Source: Alnus glutinosa
Lineage: Eukaryota; Streptophyta; Magnoliopsida; Fagales; Betulaceae
NCBI RefSeq assembly: GCF_958979055.1
Contig: NC_084886.1
Coordinates: forward strand, 8,455,154-8,519,153
Length of the DNA stretch: 64,000 bases
Direction: 5' to 3'
Shown: piece after piece, positions 36,136 to 46,904 of the stretch
Position numbering within the stretch: position 1 is the stretch's first letter
How the letters are laid out: each line of letters begins with the position of its first letter
The notes under the pieces: model-generated
What the model saw: the letters and a program-made list of their open reading frames with translations, nothing else
Database searches by the model: none
Told to the model about the DNA's origin: nothing
Made by a program: the position numbers and the translations under genes

Positions 36136-38038
36136 AAGGAAAAGAAAAGAACTCTAATTGTTGTTATGAGAAACAAAGAAGTAGCTTGAAAAAATGCCTT
36201 TATTCATGGACCCAATAATAGCTATACCTTTGGCACTCTAGACAAAGAGTTGTGAAACAAGCTGGGCAGCTAAGTACAGCATCAGAGTTGCAACCTCTTC
36301 TTCTCTTCTGAACCCATAATTCATCTTTATCATCAAGAATGGGATCATAGAACTCTGGTTTAACAGAGTAGTCTATTTCATCATCATCGGAAACTGAAAT
36401 AAACAACAAACCAACATTGATTAGGTTTGCTTCATACATTTAGTTATAGAATTGTTGATATGCAATACACGACTATGCAGCTGGGAGCTTCGAACGCCCA
36501 ACTAACAATTCAAAAATATTTTTAAATCAAAACAATTAGTGAGGACGGTACGGCCTACGGAAATGCCATTTCTAAGTTCAGACACGACCAACAAGTTCAG
36601 TGGGCTGAAATATTAGAATACAACTAATAAATCATCATTTTTACAGAACCCTATATGTTGCAGTAAAAAAGAAGAAGAAGAAACCAAGGCAAAAGAGAGA
36701 CCAGTTTATGGGTCCCTCAAAGCTTATGTTGAATCATTGTTATACAAAAAAATGAATACAAGACCTTTCTGTCTTGATTTGAAGTACTGTGATATATTTC
36801 GTTATGAATAGGCTCTAATGTGAGTTAATACCTACGATATGATTCAGTATTGAATACAATGACGTAATGCACAATAAGCAGTGTCAATTATTTTTCTGAT
36901 AAGTAATCAAGATTCCATTAAAAGCGTAAAGCGCCCTCATGATATACAAGAGAAGCCATCTAGCTAATAGGAGCAAAAAGGACAAGAAAATCATGATAGC
37001 TAGTCCAAAGTAATCAGTGTCAATTATATTGCCTAGTTATACAAAATAAAATAAAATAAAAACACAGATTTAAGATATAAAATGAATTAAACACACAGAA
37101 AGGTTTACTGGAAAGCCCATCATCTATTTGCCACTCCATGGTTTAACAGAGTGTCACTTGTCTGTAGTTCTTGTTTCTTACGTTTTACCATTAGGAATTA
37201 GGATTGATGACATATTCCATTTTTTGTCCTGATGCAAGTGTATTTTTTTTTTATTTTTTTTATTTTTGGTGCTGCATACTGCCATTTCAATGTTCTTGTG
37301 CAAGTAATCTCGACTCTTGGTCATTGCAGGTCTCCATAAAAGATATTTTTTTCATTTAATTCTATTTGTATGTCTTTGTTTTTTGATGATACACTCTACC
37401 CTTTTTATGATTTTATGGCACACCCAAAATTAAGCAAGATATTCAAAAATAACAAATAATTAACTGTCTTAGCGGTCTATAGAGACGATTGGTCATATTA
37501 ATTGTTCTTCATCTATACAAGTTGACACAATATATCAATTTCTACTACATTCAAGTAAATGAATTTCATATAATTAATAATGCTAAGTTCGTTCCATTAA
37601 ATGGTATATAACCAAGACTAAAATTTTCCAAAAAACAGCTCCAAGATTCCAGTGATGACAAATCTTGGAATGTAAGGTAGAAAACAAGACAAGAATACAA
37701 AACCAAATCTGGGTCGTGTTTGGTTGCTGAGGAACAGTAGGGAAAGAAAAGAAACTAAATCGTGGACAGTAGACATTTCCCCTCGAATTTTAAAGCCCAA
37801 AAAACAAACAACTCTACTCGCTTAACCATTCACTTGTTCCAGCTAATTTTTCTGAAAATTCAAATGTGTAACAATCATTACACGTTGCAAAGTATTCCTC
37901 TCGTCCCATTTTCTCAGAAACCAAACAGAAACAGCGGAACATGTGTGTGAAGATAGAGGGATGAAGATGACTACCAGTTTGCTGAGAATTGGTTGGGGAG
38001 TCAGCCATGTCGTCTCTTCTGTTGCCGTATACTTCCAT
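32087..38038 (-). CDS. EAPP: E2F-associated phosphoprotein (EAPP) domain protein, three exons
   Basis: Minus-strand exons are 38038-37975, 36393-36228 and 32342-32087. All are GT-AG with matching phases, and the sum is 486 nt, or 161 residues plus stop. An acidic N-terminal part 'SDDDEIDYSVKPEFYDP' leads to the family core 'DELWVQKRRRG', a zinc-type cluster C64-x2-C67-x4-C72-x2-C75, 'QYRAVFVKNC', and a second CxxC (C135, C138) followed by 'DGDEVYHFFN'. Human EAPP binds E2F factors and affects cell-cycle transcription; the plant role is unknown, so function is inferred only from the family. The start ATG at 38038 has a second in-frame ATG ten codons on. Intron 2 is 3.9 kb and intron 1 is 1.6 kb, both carrying retroposon fragments. 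A CT-rich leader lies upstream. Confidence 0.9.
32718..32827 (-). mobile_element. SINE in EAPP intron 2
   Basis: On the minus strand an A-box-like ATCAAATGGTACTTCCTCC is followed by a B-box-like GGTTTCAAGTCCC, then GTGTGTAACTTACCAATT and an A tail (T run at 32718-32726 on plus). Diverged flanks CACCTACA...GTGAC and CACCTACA...ATGAC are a possible decayed target duplication. Confidence 0.65.
33408..33444. repeat. Perfect 15-bp hairpin in EAPP intron 2
   Basis: AAGTAGCCTAATGTC (33408-33422) and its exact reverse complement (33430-33444) enclose a 7-base loop. A third copy of the left arm lies at about 33533-33547. A weaker CCACTGAATTC/GATTCAGTGG pair lies between. The arrangement resembles a foldback MITE. 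Confidence 0.6.
34632..34725 (+). mobile_element. SINE fragment in EAPP intron 2
   Basis: CAAATGGCATCTCCTCC followed by GGGTTCAATCCCATGGGGAT resembles the A-box and B-box spacing of the SINE at 32718-32827, but on the opposite strand. No tail or target duplication was identified. Confidence 0.4.
36101..36125. repeat. C homopolymer (25) next to an A run
   Basis: An uninterrupted C run is followed at once by 12 A, in EAPP intron 2 just 3' of exon 2. On the gene strand it is T12 then G25. The length is prone to assembly error. Confidence 0.8.
36892..37014 (-). mobile_element. 5'-truncated LINE tail with 13-bp target duplication
   Basis: CAGTGTCAATTAT flanks it at 36879-36891 and 37015-37027. 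The minus strand has the LINE-type end CTTGTATATCATGAGGGCGC followed by GATTACTTATC. It is 123 bp long, in EAPP intron 1. Confidence 0.75.
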
Positions 38039-38246
38039 CTCTCCCTCTCTGTGTCTCTCTGTGCGTCTCTCTCTCCCTCTTGCTCTAATGGAAAGTGACG
38101 ACTAGCTAGTCCCTAGAAACTCACTCGGCTCTCGGCGGGCTTTCCAGTAGACTTGGCCTCGGCCCATGACTTGGTACGAACACGGCCTTTACGGGACATG
38201 ATTTTTGCACAATAGTTGTGCAAGAAAAAAAAATGTGTAACTGTTG

Positions 38247-38426
38247 TGCAAGAGATATGAGTGTAAGAATCATTTCTCACAACAAGCTGACGTGGCTGGT
38301 AATATTTTATTATTTTTTTTGTCTTGTTGTGGGGCTGTTGCGAGAAATGAGTGTAAGGATCATTTCTCATATTCTATGTGATAGGACCTACCATGTAGGA
38401 CCTACTCATGTCTCTTAATTCTTGCA
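38247..38426. repeat. Palindromic MITE-like element abutting the nested MITE pair
   Basis: The left end TGCAAGAGATATGAGT matches the complement of ACTCATGTCTCTT...TTGCA at the right end. Inside, GAGATATGAGTGTAAGAATC and GAGAAATGAGTGTAAGGATC are direct copies at 38251 and 38342. No target duplication was identified. Confidence 0.45.
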
Positions 38427-38427
38427 C

Positions 38428-38711
38428 GGAGTTTGATTCCTATACTTCACCGGTACAACAATTGTACAACACCCCCTCACATGGGGGTGGGCTCCACGGA
38501 AAATGTTAAATTTACAACACCAACACAACAACCCCTCACATGAGGGTGGACCCCACACACTGGGGCCCACCCTCATGTGAGGAGTTGTTGTGTGGTTGTT
38601 GTGATGATGTTGTGTATGAATCAAATCCCGGGCTCCACACACTGGGCCCCACCCCCATGTAAGGGGGTGTTGTGTAATTGTTATGGTGGTGTTGTAAATC
38701 CATCATTTTCC
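38428..38711. mobile_element. Outer MITE, split by another MITE
   Basis: Left arm 38428-38497 and right arm 38639-38711 form the two halves of a palindrome of the same family as 25278-25422. The terminal 46 bases align end to end in inverted orientation (GGAGTTTGATTCC... against GGAAAATGATGGA...). It is interrupted by 38498-38629. Flanks TTCTTGCAC and TTTTATTAG do not match, so its own target duplication is lost or one end was rearranged. Confidence 0.75.
38498..38629. mobile_element. Inner MITE (132 bp) inserted into the outer MITE, perfect 9-bp duplication
   Basis: GGGCTCCAC occurs at 38489-38497 and 38630-38638, exactly at the borders. The insert reads GGAAAATGTTAAATTTACAA at the left and ends GATGTTGTGTATGAATCAAA, then TCCC. 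It is therefore the same element as 5764-5885 in the opposite orientation. Confidence 0.88.
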
Positions 38712-39984
38712 TTTTATTAGATTTCTTTTTTCTTACAAAGAAAAAACCCTAGATATATTAAAATCCGAGTCGCATGTTGCATGGGATTTTATTTTAAGTG
38801 CCTTATTTCAAACTCAAACCCTATTTTGACAAGGTACTTTGCATGTGATAATTTTTGTAAAGAAATTATATTTGAAAAAATCACCATGGCCACCCCCTCT
38901 AGAAGTATTATTGTCCAGATTCCATTTTAAGCTCTAAATTAAATCATATTGCAACTAGAACACAAACCCTAATTATTTTTTAGTTAGAAAAAAAAAAAAA
39001 AAAAAAAAACTGGCCTATTAAACCCCCTAATTCGGCTGACCCTGTCTGATTCCCCTCACTTTTCATTCTTCCAAAAATTTACCAGCTCTAAATCGGTAGC
39101 TCAACTTTCCCCAACTACAAAGAGATTTTCTTATGATTAATGTTATATACTATTATTTTATTTTATTTTTTTATTCTTTAAAGTTGATATAGTTTTTAAA
39201 ATTACAATTGAATTCAAATTTAATTTAGGAGAGATCCCAAATTTTGATTCAATTTTAATTTTACAAGCTACTCAACTTTAAGAAGATAAAAAAAAAAAAG
39301 TCAATATCATTACTCTTTTCCGCCATACCAACACTGCCAGCTCCTCCACTCTCTTGCAATAAAAATGCACCACATAGACTCTTTAAGAAATTCGGATTCT
39401 CTCCGGTTGAAATGAACGTTAAATTAAATAGGAACCGATTCATGTAAACAGAAAAGCAAAATTTATCCTTTTAACATCTTTTTAAACAATTTTACCTTTC
39501 TGTGCACATGAACCCGCTCTTCTCCAATTCATTTTCAATTCAAATGATCAAATTCCTCCTCAAGATCTTGAACTCACACAACACAATTTTTTTCTTAAAA
39601 TCAGGCCTTCGAAATTTCGAATAAGAAGGTCGAGAAATAATAAAATTGTGTGGTTTAGGAAAACAATAAATAAAATAAAATAAAAGACAATAAAGAACAA
39701 AAAAAAAAAAAAAAATTGTTAGAATTTATATTGAAAAAGAAGTAGAGTGAAAAATTGTTCGAAAAAGTAGTAACGAGAAGAGCTTCATCCACAGTGACAC
39801 GATGTTGCTTCGTTGTGGCCACAAATTAACGAAGAGTGGCTTTCACGCCATATCCTTTGGGGTAGCAGCTTGGCTTTCTTTCGGTCCACAATTTTAACAC
39901 CATTTTTCTTCGGCTCGCTCTCTCGCTGATAAATTGCTCTGAACCCTACTCTCTCTGCGCGTATCTAGCTGAGCTCAATCGGCG
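38712..39984. other. Intergenic stretch upstream of thioredoxin x
   Basis: AT-rich sequence with A runs (38990-39009 and 39699-39715) and no recognised gene or transposon. The promoter and leader of the thioredoxin gene must lie in the right part, but I cannot place a firm core element. Confidence 0.4.
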
Positions 39985-42900
39985 ATGGATATTATGCTCT
40001 CAAATACAACGTTATTTCCAAGACCAACCCTCCTTCCGGTTTGTACAGTTACCTCCACCTCCTATTCTCCCGCCACTTCTTTCGCGCCCAAGATGCCTTT
40101 CTTCGCGTCTCGAAGTCAAAGAAGAGCACCGTGCAGGTCCCGTAATTCCCCGACTGCAGTTGGTAAATTTTCAATAACTTGCGGTGGTATTACGGAGATA
40201 AACGAGAGCCAGTTCTCTGACACGGTCTTGAAGTCGGACCGGCCGGTTCTCGTGGAGTTCGTCGCCAACTGGTGCGGTCCCTGCCGCTTGATCTCTCCTG
40301 CCATGGAATGGGTCGCCCAGGTTTGATTCCTATCAGTCATTTTTTTCTTTCCAATTGAAATTGGCTTTGAAAATCTATATATGTATACATGTATTTACGT
40401 ATATGTGTGTTTGTTCAGTTTGATTTGAAGGAGGTCTGTTTCTCTCTCTCGCTTATGCATGTATGTATATGACATTAGAATACAGATGTGTACATGTCAA
40501 AAAACAAAGAAAAAAAGAATACAGATGTGTAGAAGAGTAGTGTGGATAAATATCATGAATTATGAGAAGTGATGGTGGCTTAAACAGAATTAAGAAGGTC
40601 ATTTTATTATTTGAATTTTTGGTGCATGATTGCGTGCTTAGAACTTGTACATCGTGCACAAGTTTTTGTTCTTTTATGATTAAAGTTTTCAGAGTGATTA
40701 TCATTATTAGTTTTATGGTATTAGAACAAAGAAGTGGGAGGTTTGTGAAGACAAAGATTGAAAAGAGAAAAATGACGTACAAAAAAAAGAACCTAGAAAA
40801 TAAAAGATGTATAAAGTTTATGATCAACAGAGGAAGAAAGAATCAACAACCAAAAACACCAGTAAATTAAAGCAAACTTGACAGTTAAAATTATGTAAAG
40901 AAATCCACTTGAAATTATAAAGGTACCGTTCATAGAGCTCGCTCAATAGCTGATGCAAATACTCCTCTATGTCCACCCTGTCTTTAATTTAATGTATGCA
41001 AATTTGCACTTGATACTTGACTTTCCAAAGACATTTACGAATTAAGCTCTGATCTTTGGATGAGTTGTTCAACTAGTCTATGTTGAACCTTTTTCTTTTC
41101 TGTGGGTTCAAAGCTAAAAAAATGTTTTTCTCTATGTACAATATTTTGTACGTTTAGTTTTGTTACAGTGAAGTCTTAGTTGCCACTAGTCTGAACGTTT
41201 ATTCAGTACTGGATCCAGGAATAGCTAGAAAGTCTATGCCTTCTCTACTCATAATAATCCTGTGGTGGATTTACCGCAACTCCTGCTTTATAATTGTTAT
41301 TATAATACCTTCTTATGACAAGGCCTTGCAAGCAAAGGATGTTTTATGACAAAATGTCACATAAATAGTTTCCCATGAGGCTCCAACTGTAGCTGGTGGT
41401 GACATATCGGTGACGATGTTTTTTTGCTAGGATGAATGCATAGAGAATGGAAGTAAACATAATCCTGTCATTTCTTTGATGATTCATACAATTGGATGTG
41501 TCCAGTTTCTTTTTCATGCCACTTGTACTATAGTTTAAACATGGTACAGAATAAAAGATTATTTGCAACCGTACCTAGGAAAGCAGCTAGTTGCTGGGAT
41601 GTCATGATGCAAATTGGGTTTCAAAATTGAACCTGATCAATCTTGACATTTACAACAAGAAGCTAGTGTAGCCAGGCCCCTCCCCAGACACAACAGTAGC
41701 TAGGAAAGCAGCTAGTTGCTGGGATGTCATGATGCAAATTGGGTTTCTAAATTGAACCTGATCAGTCTTGACGTTTACAACAAGAAGCTAGTGTAGCCAG
41801 GACCCTTCCCCGACGCAGCTCCTCTGATCCAGGCCCCTCCCTGGACACAACTCTTCTGATTGAACCCAAGACCTCTTCCTTTTGAATCATGATTGGTACC
41901 ATGAGCTACAAAGCTGGTGCTACATATAAGGTTGTCTGCATTGGGATTTATAATTTGTGGAGATGTAAGACAAAATGCTCCAACACCAAAATGACATAGA
42001 ATGAATGCCTTTTTGTTTTTGTTTTATTTAAATAGAGAAGAAAGGGAAGATTGCCAGACTTGTTTGTTACCATCCACAAACATTTACTGGTTTAATTTTG
42101 TGGTTTTAGTGGGTATAAATGCTGGGTTGCTTTAGTGTTTTTATCATTGTGACTCTTAAGGTTATTTGAGGTCAAGTTGACGCTTGGAATTGGTTATATT
42201 GTGCTATAATTTGCTTCAGAAAGAAGACATTCTAGGCATAACTCCTAAATTCCTTGGGCATGAACCAATGATAAGGCCAGGAAATATTTCTAGGAGAAGA
42301 TAAGGGGGGAAAGACAGGTGGCCCCTAGAATTTCAAAATAGATGGGGGATATCTATGTGAAATTTTATACAGGGTAGCTGGATTATTAAAACCCAGGGGT
42401 GGTCATGGCACCCCCTTGTTACCCTAGGTTTGCACCTGATACCTAGAGTTGAATTGCATCATACAATTCCCAAATTCTGGAGCATCATTTCTGAAATGCT
42501 ACTGATACTTAGGGTTTAATTGCATCACGCAATTCCAAATTGTAGAGCATGATTTCTGAAAATTTCTAGAATTTTTATTTTCTATTGAAATGAAACAGTT
42601 TCATTAATATTTATAGAATTTTATGTCCCCTTATCATTGTGAGCCATTGACTCTCAATTTAGAAATACTATAAACTAGGTTCTGAACTGCTAAAGTACTA
42701 GAAAGAGGGATCAGTAATTCAAGTTGACCTGAAGTAAAACCCATGTGCTGCAAATACAGCCTATCTCCAAGAATCTTGACATTACAAAATACCATTGACT
42801 TCTAAAGTTAAAGCACTAAAATGAATCTAATTCATCAATTTAGTTGTGCCAAGAAAGAAAAAGGACTCAGTAATAGATAAAGTAGCTTCTAGACATTGAT

Positions 42901-44563
42901 GAACTTAGCATTGGAGTAATGGCGGCAAGCCAGCAACTACTACTGAATTCTTAATAAGTTTTGGGGCCACTTCAATAAATTATGAAGTTTTTAAAAGGTC
43001 AAAATGCGATTTTGGTCGTTAAGCTACATGTCAAATTTCAAACTGTTTGTGAATTATCGTTGTTTAATGTGGTGCTTGAAGTTTTAAAAAGACCTCAATA
43101 TTAGCTTATCCTGTCTTACCATTATTCTGTGAACATCAATCACTCATTTGGTAGATGTTTTTGCTATACATATTCTTATAATTTGGTTTGACACATTTTT
43201 TTCAAATCAAAACATATGATGCCACAAGATAAGAACATTAGGGATCATTATATTTTCAATTTATGTTAGTACTTTTTAAATATTAAATTAATGTCTCTTC
43301 TCATATTCTGATTTTATGAAACTGACATATGACTTTATATGCCACATCAACATTATAAGGATATGTACAAAAAAAATAACATTAGTAGTTATGGTTTGGA
43401 TAATGATAGTTAAAAGTGACAACTAATAAAGATGAAGTGGGAGTTGTGTCTTGTGATTGCAACAAGCGGGAGTTCCTCCGTGCTCAAATCTTCCTGCTTC
43501 ATGTTATCTGGCAAATTCCAGTCAAATCCGTGTAACATATTTGCCAAGGTTGAAGTAATCATCTTTAGTCCTAGGCTGTAACCAAATGGCAATAGCTCGG
43601 AATTTTGTCCCTTCACATCAAAAGCCTTTCCTAAGAACCTCTCCGAGCGTAACTCTTCAGGTGCATCCCATATTGAAGGGTTTCTTCCCATACCCTATGT
43701 ACTTATGAAGACTATAGTTCTTTTACGAATATCATAACCCTCTATGTTACGGTCTTCAAGAGCTAAGTTCAGAGCAAGCATTATGGCCACAGGGTGTTTC
43801 TTCAGTGTTTCCTTTATAATAGCATCAATATAAGGTAGTTGTGGGATATCTATATATATTATTTGTTATTCGATCTATCTCTATATATATTGATAAATAG
43901 CCATTCCTCCAATAAATTTTTAGAGTGAGAGCATTTTAGGAAATTGATTCAATTTAGGAAATTCGGTCGTTCATGTATTGTATCGTCAGCAAACAAAACA
44001 ATAGAAATGGTCATTTCATTCCAGCCTTTTGTATTCCTAATGATAGTCATTCCTATTCTTAGAGAATCATCATTTTTGTATACTAAATGTAGTCTTAGTC
44101 AAATAGAGACTCACTGAAGTCTTAGATTGTAATGATTTTGAATGGAAACGGATACAATTGAGACTTAAAAAGTGTAATTTGACTAGTCAAATTCTAGGGT
44201 TTATTAATTAATTACCCCCAAAATAAATAAGTATTGTATTGTGATGTGCCGATATTATGAATAACTTTGGGTGGTGGTCATTGGTTTGAATGTTATATTT
44301 GTTATTTGTATATTTATGTGTTCACTCTTGAAAGAGAGTTCTTTTACCACTTTTAGGAATATAGAGACAGATTGACGGTTGTAAAAATCGATCATGATTC
44401 GAACCCAAAACTAATTGAAGAGTACAAAGTTTATGGATTGCCAGCTTTGATCCTCTTCAAGAATGGGCAGGAAGTTCCAGAAAGCAGGAGGGAAGGTGCG
44501 ATTACAAAAGTGAAGCTTAAGGAATATTTGGATGCTTTGTTGGGGTCAATATCAGTTGCCTAG
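39985..44563 (+). CDS. TRX-x: Thioredoxin x, chloroplastic, two exons
   Basis: Exons are 39985-40320 and 44357-44563, joined in phase 0 (CAG|GTTTGA ... TTTTAG|GAATAT), giving 180 residues. A Ser/Arg/Pro-rich N-terminus of about 65-70 residues looks like a plastid transit peptide. The thioredoxin fold follows, with '[16 protein letters not shown]' (active-site Cys 97 and 100), '[12 protein letters not shown]' and the cis-proline in '[13 protein letters not shown]' (Pro 141), ending 'LLGSISVA'. Plant TRX x reduces plastid peroxidases such as 2-Cys peroxiredoxin using electrons from the ferredoxin-thioredoxin system. '[13 protein letters not shown]' and the C-terminus mark type x rather than m or y. 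The 4-kb intron holds a SINE and an antisense P450 remnant. Methionine 4 is an alternative start. Confidence 0.93.
41575..41935 (-). mobile_element. SINE-like element with an internal 125-bp tandem duplication
   Basis: On the minus strand an A-box-like TAGCTCATGGTACC and a B-box-like GGGTTCAATC start the block at about 41935. Its body contains two near-identical copies, 41575-41699 and 41700-about 41813, both starting CTAGGAAAGCAGCTAGTTGC on the plus strand. It lies in the TRX-x intron. Outer ends are approximate. Confidence 0.5.
43410..43850 (-). pseudogene. Cytochrome P450 (CYP71 clan, CYP92-like) C-terminal fragment, dead
   Basis: The minus strand reads '[17 protein letters not shown]' (K-helix), then '[15 protein letters not shown]', an in-frame TAG at 43697-43695, '[14 protein letters not shown]' and '[11 protein letters not shown]'. 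'ELLPFG' is followed at once by 'YSLGLKM': the eight residues that should hold the heme-ligand Cys loop are missing. The ExxR motif reads ExxK. Another short deletion follows 'STEE'. P450s of this clan are ER-bound monooxygenases of specialised metabolism; this copy cannot bind heme. It covers only the last third and lies antisense in the TRX-x intron. Confidence 0.85.
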
Positions 44564-45209
44564 TCAGCTAAACATCTTGCTTGCCGAACTTGCTGATTCC
44601 TTCATATTTGAAATGGGTGGGAAATTGTGGATATGGACAGTTCGCTTCCTTTAATTCATCTCTTCTTATAAATACTTTGTAACAGAGTCGGTTGTATAAT
44701 TTAAGCTGTTAAAAACAGAGTATTTCATGAGCCTGTAAGGATTTGGTTAAATGCGCGTGTTACATATATGTATGTTCTGTACTCTTGTCCGATTTTAATC
44801 CTTTGAATTCCTTCTAAACTCCAACATTAATAAGAGGATGAAACTCTATAATAACTTTCTTTTTTTTATATCATTTAAATATTCTTTGAAACAAATACTA
44901 GGAGAAAAAGAGAAAAAGAAAAACTAATTAAATGTTATTTCAAATAAATATTATGGAAAAGAAAGTAAAGGTGGATACCCTGTATTTGAAAAAAGAAATA
45001 AAATTTTAAAGAATTTGTGGCTAGTGCTTTAACAATATTAGATTTAAATATAATATCATTGAAATCTATGAAAAACTCTATTACATCTTGACATCTCCCC
45101 GTGTCCTGTGGCTGTGTACATAAACATTAGATTTAAATATAATAGTATTATTTATTATGTTCGCACTTTTATACCAATGTTATCCAAATACTCAGATTTA
45201 ACAAGTTTT

Positions 45210-45306
45210 ACCAATCGCTAATTGGGAATATAAAAACTGTGATTTTATAAATTAAACTGCGTTTTAAAATCGTTATTTTGATAAACCGTAATCCCAAACG
45301 GGCTTT
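45210..45306. repeat. Degenerate copy of the GCGATTTC MITE
   Basis: GTAATCCCAAACGGGC at the right end, and several TTTTAAAATCG-type motifs, resemble the element at 30282-30570. It is short and diverged. The surrounding 44564-45960 holds the thioredoxin 3' UTR and otherwise nothing recognised. Confidence 0.35.
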
Positions 45307-46386
45307 AATATCCTTGTTAATTACAAGATTAGACATCGTCGTTTATTTTGTTATTGAGAGTAGTACTTTTGCTTTCTTTGAATTTTCCTTAATTTAAGTA
45401 ACACCTAAAGAAATTAAGTCTGTTGCATGGAATCTTTTAATAATTTCATCTATATTTAGATAAAAGAAATAAGATTTAAAGACCATACTGTTGCTAGTAG
45501 TCAAACAGTGTAGATGCCCTTCTTACAAGATTAGACAGATTCGTTTATTTACATCTTCCTTTGGTTATTAATTATCGCCAAGTTTAGAGATTCAAACGGA
45601 AAGACAGATCGATGGCGCTACGATCGATCGACTTTGTCACACAAAATAACAATATTCTGTCAATTACCACGACACTGAAAAGCAAGGCATGCAAGCAGCT
45701 TACATGAAGCAATAAGCTGCCCTGCCCGGCCTTTTCTTGTAAAACAATTGTTAAGAGAACCCCTTCGCCGGGAGGCCCAACAGCCCTCGATCTAAATATA
45801 TATAAAAATAGTATAAGCAAGACCGATCTTTTGGGATGGGGCCTGCATGCCAGAATTCTCTCTAGCTTGCTGGATTAAAGGATTCATCAGATCGAGTAAA
45901 AGCACTTTGAAAGATCATTTCTTGATCAAAGATGGCAGCTGGAGAAAGCTTTGTTGCATGTGTTCACTCGTTCCATTCTTCCAGCAGGTCTCTGGAATTA
46001 ACGTGATCATGTTTTATGCGCCTGTTCTTTTTCTGATCGACTTTGGGTTTTGGCCAGAAAGCTTCACTCATGTCTGCGGTCATCATCGGAGTTGTCAATG
46101 TCCTTGCCACGTTTGTTTCCATCTACTCAGTCGACAGGTTTGGGAGAAGGGCTCTGTTCCTTGAAGGTGGCGCTCAAATGATCGATTATTTGCCAGGTAA
46201 CAACAAAACTATCTTTCACTTTTCAATTTAAAATATTATTTCTATATCTACTTTCATTATTTCTAAAGAAGAGTGGAACTTAATGATTTTTTATTTTTTA
46301 TTTTTTTGTATAAACATAAATTTCCTATAAGTTGAGTTGTAGGGCCCTATAAAAAGTTACATATGTCCTTTAAACTTCCTTATTAA

Positions 46387-46904
46387 GGGATAAATATATT
46401 TTTTGTCCATATAGTTTGGAGTTTTGACATATGGCTTTATAAGTTTTAAAAAAAGTGATTAATCACCCGTTGCGGTAAGCGAAAAAGAATAAATTATTAG
46501 TTTCCACCGTTAGAAAAGTTTACAAATCCGTTAATGTACTGGATCGGCACAAATCAGACCGGCTATAGGAGGTGGCCAAACCACCCTATGGCCATTGGTG
46601 GTGGTTCAGCCATCCCCTCATTTTTTTTCATTCTTTTTTATTTATTTATTGCCATTTGAGGATGGCCATGGAGAGTTTTGACGACCCCATATATGCTTAG
46701 GGGGAGTGGTTCAACCACCCCAAGGTCTTGAGAGTAGTTTGGCCACCCTTATTTAGCACATTAATTAATTTTGTCAACTTTTTTAACTGCAATGAATAAT
46801 TTGTTCTTTTTTGCTTATCTCATAGAGTGATTAAGCACTTCTCGAAACTAAGGGATTTATTTGTCAAAACTCCAAACCACAAGGACTAAAAATACATTTA
46901 TTCC
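46387..46904. mobile_element. Long-TIR element in the transporter pseudogene intron
   Basis: The first ~115 bp (GGGATAAATATATTTTTTGT...GTTTGGAGTTTTGACA...GTGATTAATCAC) match the complement of the last ~115 bp (...TGTCAAAACTCCAAACCACA...ATACATTTATTCC). The centre contains GGTGGTTCAGCCA-type repeats. A Mutator-like or foldback element is likely; the target duplication is unclear (CTTATTA-rich on both sides). Confidence 0.65.

Noticed and set aside
38226-38242. Candidate fourth tail-only insertion between two GTTGTGCAAGA copies
   Set aside because: The A run is at the wrong end for an A-tailed insertion on either strand, so it is better explained as part of the adjacent palindromic repeat.
45584-45820. 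Minus-strand frame left of the transporter pseudogene, considered as an inverted N-terminal transporter exon
   Set aside because: Only vague resemblance to transporter sequence; no family motif could be matched.
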